From contig WRJV01000197.1 in NCBI GenBank assembly GCA_009778415.1, positions 1 to 6,643 of the forward strand: a stretch of DNA of 6,643 bases, in the 5' to 3' direction. The position numbers were made by a program, and so were the translations under genes. The notes below the pieces were generated by a model. That model was not told the DNA's origin. It did no database searches and saw nothing but the letters and a program-made list of their open reading frames with translations. How positions within the stretch are numbered: the stretch's first letter is position 1; each line of letters starts with the position of its first letter. This DNA is from Clostridiales bacterium. GTDB lineage: Bacteria; Bacillota; Clostridia; Peptostreptococcales; Anaerovoracaceae. This document shows, piece by piece, positions 5,367 to 6,643 of this stretch.

Positions 5367-6557
5367 ATGCAATACCGCACCGACCCAACATCAGGGAACC
5401 AGCTGTCTGCACTCGGCTTTGGGTGCATGCGCTTCCCGCGTGGCATCAACGTAAAAATAGACAAAGACAAATCAGAAAAGCTTGTGATGGCTGCCATCGA
5501 GCGTGGCATAAACTATTTTGACACCGCTCACATGTACGGTGGAAGCGAAGAAACCCTTGGAGGTATCCTTGACAAAAACTGCGCCAGGGAAAAAATCTTC
5601 CTCGCCACCAAGCTTCCGCATCGGCTGTGCAAGAACCGCGAGGATTTTGACAGGTTTTTTAACGAGCAGCTTACCCGGCTCAAGACAAGCTACATTGACT
5701 ATTACCTGATTCACAACCTCCCGTCTGCCGCAGCTTGGGAGGGCCTTTGCGCGCTTGGCATAGAACAGTGGATCGAAGAAATGAAGTCGAGCGGGAAAAT
5801 ACGGCAGATAGGCTTTTCGTTCCACGGCGCCCAGAACGAGTTTTTCGCCCTGCTCGACGCTTTCGGCTGGGATTTTTGCCAAATACAGTACAATTACATG
5901 AACGAAAACTACCAAGCCGGACGTGAAGGGCTCCTCAAGGCGCATGAAAAAGGGCTGCCAGTCGTCATAATGGAGCCGCTGCTTGGTGGCAAGCTGGCAA
6001 CCGGCTTGCCCAAAAAAGCTGTTAAACTGTTCCATGGCGCGGACAATTCTTTGTCTGCTGCAGCATGGGCGCTGCGATGGCTGTGGGACCAGCCTGAAGT
6101 CACCGTCGTCCTTTCGGGCATGAACAGCGGTGAACAGCTTGAAGACAACCTGAAAACAGCTGAAAGCGCCGTGCCCGGCATGCTTTCCAATCACGAAGCT
6201 TCTGTCTTGTCAGAAGTGGTTTCCGTAATCAAAGAAGCCTACAAAGTCCCCTGCACCGGCTGCAACTACTGCATGCCATGCCCTCACGGCGTAAACATAC
6301 CGGGGATATTTGCCGCCTACAACTCTTATTACGCCCTTGGTGTTGTTGCCGGGATAACTCAATACATGACCAGCTTGGGAGGCATGACGAGCACTGAAAA
6401 AAATTTCAGCGGCAGGAACTGCGTCAAATGCGGCAATTGCGAAAAGCAGTGCCCACAGCATATAGAGATCATTAAATCTTTGGAGGCCGCTACAAAGCGG
6501 ATGGAGCCGTTTTGGGTCAGGGCGGCTGTAAAGATCGTGTTTGCATTTAGGAAATAG
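5367..6557 (+). CDS. Aldo/keto reductase with C-terminal double [4Fe-4S] ferredoxin domain (second copy)
   Basis: This second Fe-S aldo/keto reductase (396 aa) is clearly not a recent duplicate of its upstream neighbour: aligned motifs agree but the surrounding sequence is diverged and it is 50 residues longer. The tetrad is visible as Asp52 and Tyr57 in NYFDTAHMYGGSEE, Lys82 in FLATKLP, and His116 in DYYLIHNLPS. MEPLLGGKLA at 202-211 and ALRWLWDQPEVTVVLSGMNS at 235-254 form the end of the barrel and the usual cofactor-loop region, both intact here. Cysteines C296-x2-C299-x2-C302-x2-C305-P and C352-x2-C355-x2-C358-x3-C362-P predict two [4Fe-4S] clusters. About 46 residues, partly hydrophobic, lie between them. 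The protein ends in a basic/aromatic stretch (VRAAVKIVFAFRK) that may be an amphipathic helix. The ATG is preceded by AAAGGA (5353-5358) at 8-base spacing and lies 31 bp after the previous stop. It is the last gene before a terminator. Confidence 0.93.
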   Translation: MQYRTDPTSGNQLSALGFGCMRFPRGINVKIDKDKSEKLVMAAIERGINYFDTAHMYGGSEETLGGILDKNCAREKIFLATKLPHRLCKNREDFDRFFNEQLTRLKTSYIDYYLIHNLPSAAAWEGLCALGIEQWIEEMKSSGKIRQIGFSFHGAQNEFFALLDAFGWDFCQIQYNYMNENYQAGREGLLKAHEKGLPVVIMEPLLGGKLATGLPKKAVKLFHGADNSLSAAAWALRWLWDQPEVTVVLSGMNSGEQLEDNLKTAESAVPGMLSNHEASVLSEVVSVIKEAYKVPCTGCNYCMPCPHGVNIPGIFAAYNSYYALGVVAGITQYMTSLGGMTSTEKNFSGRNCVKCGNCEKQCPQHIEIIKSLEAATKRMEPFWVRAAVKIVFAFRK

Positions 6558-6604
6558 CTTTTCGTTTGTATCGTGAAGCCCTAAAACGTGAATCTCTAAG
6601 TTAT

Positions 6605-6639
6605 AAAAAGCCCTCGTTTCAGGTAGCGAGGGCTTTTTT
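6605..6639 (+). terminator. Intrinsic terminator closing the redox operon
   Basis: The arms AAAAAGCCCTCG (6605-6616) and CGAGGGCTTTTT (6627-6638) pair perfectly over 12 bp around a 10-base loop, with six T residues at 6634-6639. It lies 47 bp after the second aldo/keto reductase. The A run on the left arm means it could also stop transcription arriving from the right on the other strand. The stretch 6558-6604 before it holds no gene. Confidence 0.93.
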
Positions 6640-6643
6640 ACAT

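Noticed and set aside
5472..6194. Minus-strand open frame of 240 codons inside the second aldo/keto reductase
   Set aside because: The plus-strand gene has its full catalytic tetrad and cluster motifs. The antisense translation shows no recognisable domain and has no convincing ribosome site.

Overview
The window looks like a chromosomal segment of a low-to-mid GC Gram-positive bacterium, most likely an anaerobic member of the Clostridia. The SigI/RsgI pair is essentially restricted to Firmicutes. Shine-Dalgarno sites are strong and sigma-A-type promoters are recognisable. Two aldo/keto reductases carry C-terminal bacterial-ferredoxin cysteine motifs, a type common in anaerobes. The species cannot be named from the sequence alone.

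Left half (1-3582, minus strand): reading in the direction of transcription, mnmE (tRNA U34-modification GTPase) comes first. A 127-bp gap with its own promoter follows, then sigI (alternative sigma factor) and rsgI (membrane anti-sigma factor). sigI and rsgI share one base at a TAATG junction and are almost certainly co-transcribed. rsgI runs off the left edge. Its visible extracellular part has the conserved Asp-Ile-Asn-Pro-Ser segment just after the membrane helix, a long Ser/Gly/Asp/Glu linker, an Asp/Asn-rich block and a striking His-Gly-Ser repeat tail. No carbohydrate-binding domain is visible before the edge.

Centre (3583-3711): a 129-bp divergent intergenic region holds one sigma-A-like promoter facing mnmE and one facing the rightward operon.

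Right half (3712-6643, plus strand): a compact three-gene operon encodes an FMN nitroreductase-family protein and two different aldo/keto reductases, each fused to a two-cluster [4Fe-4S] ferredoxin-like C-terminus. It is closed by a strong intrinsic terminator at the right edge. The three proteins look like a soluble redox module that moves electrons between NAD(P)H, flavin and Fe-S centres; the substrate cannot be read from the sequence.

I see no tRNA, rRNA, CRISPR array, insertion sequence or phage gene. The most unusual features are the His-rich repeat tail of the anti-sigma factor and the nitroreductase/double Fe-S aldo-keto reductase operon.
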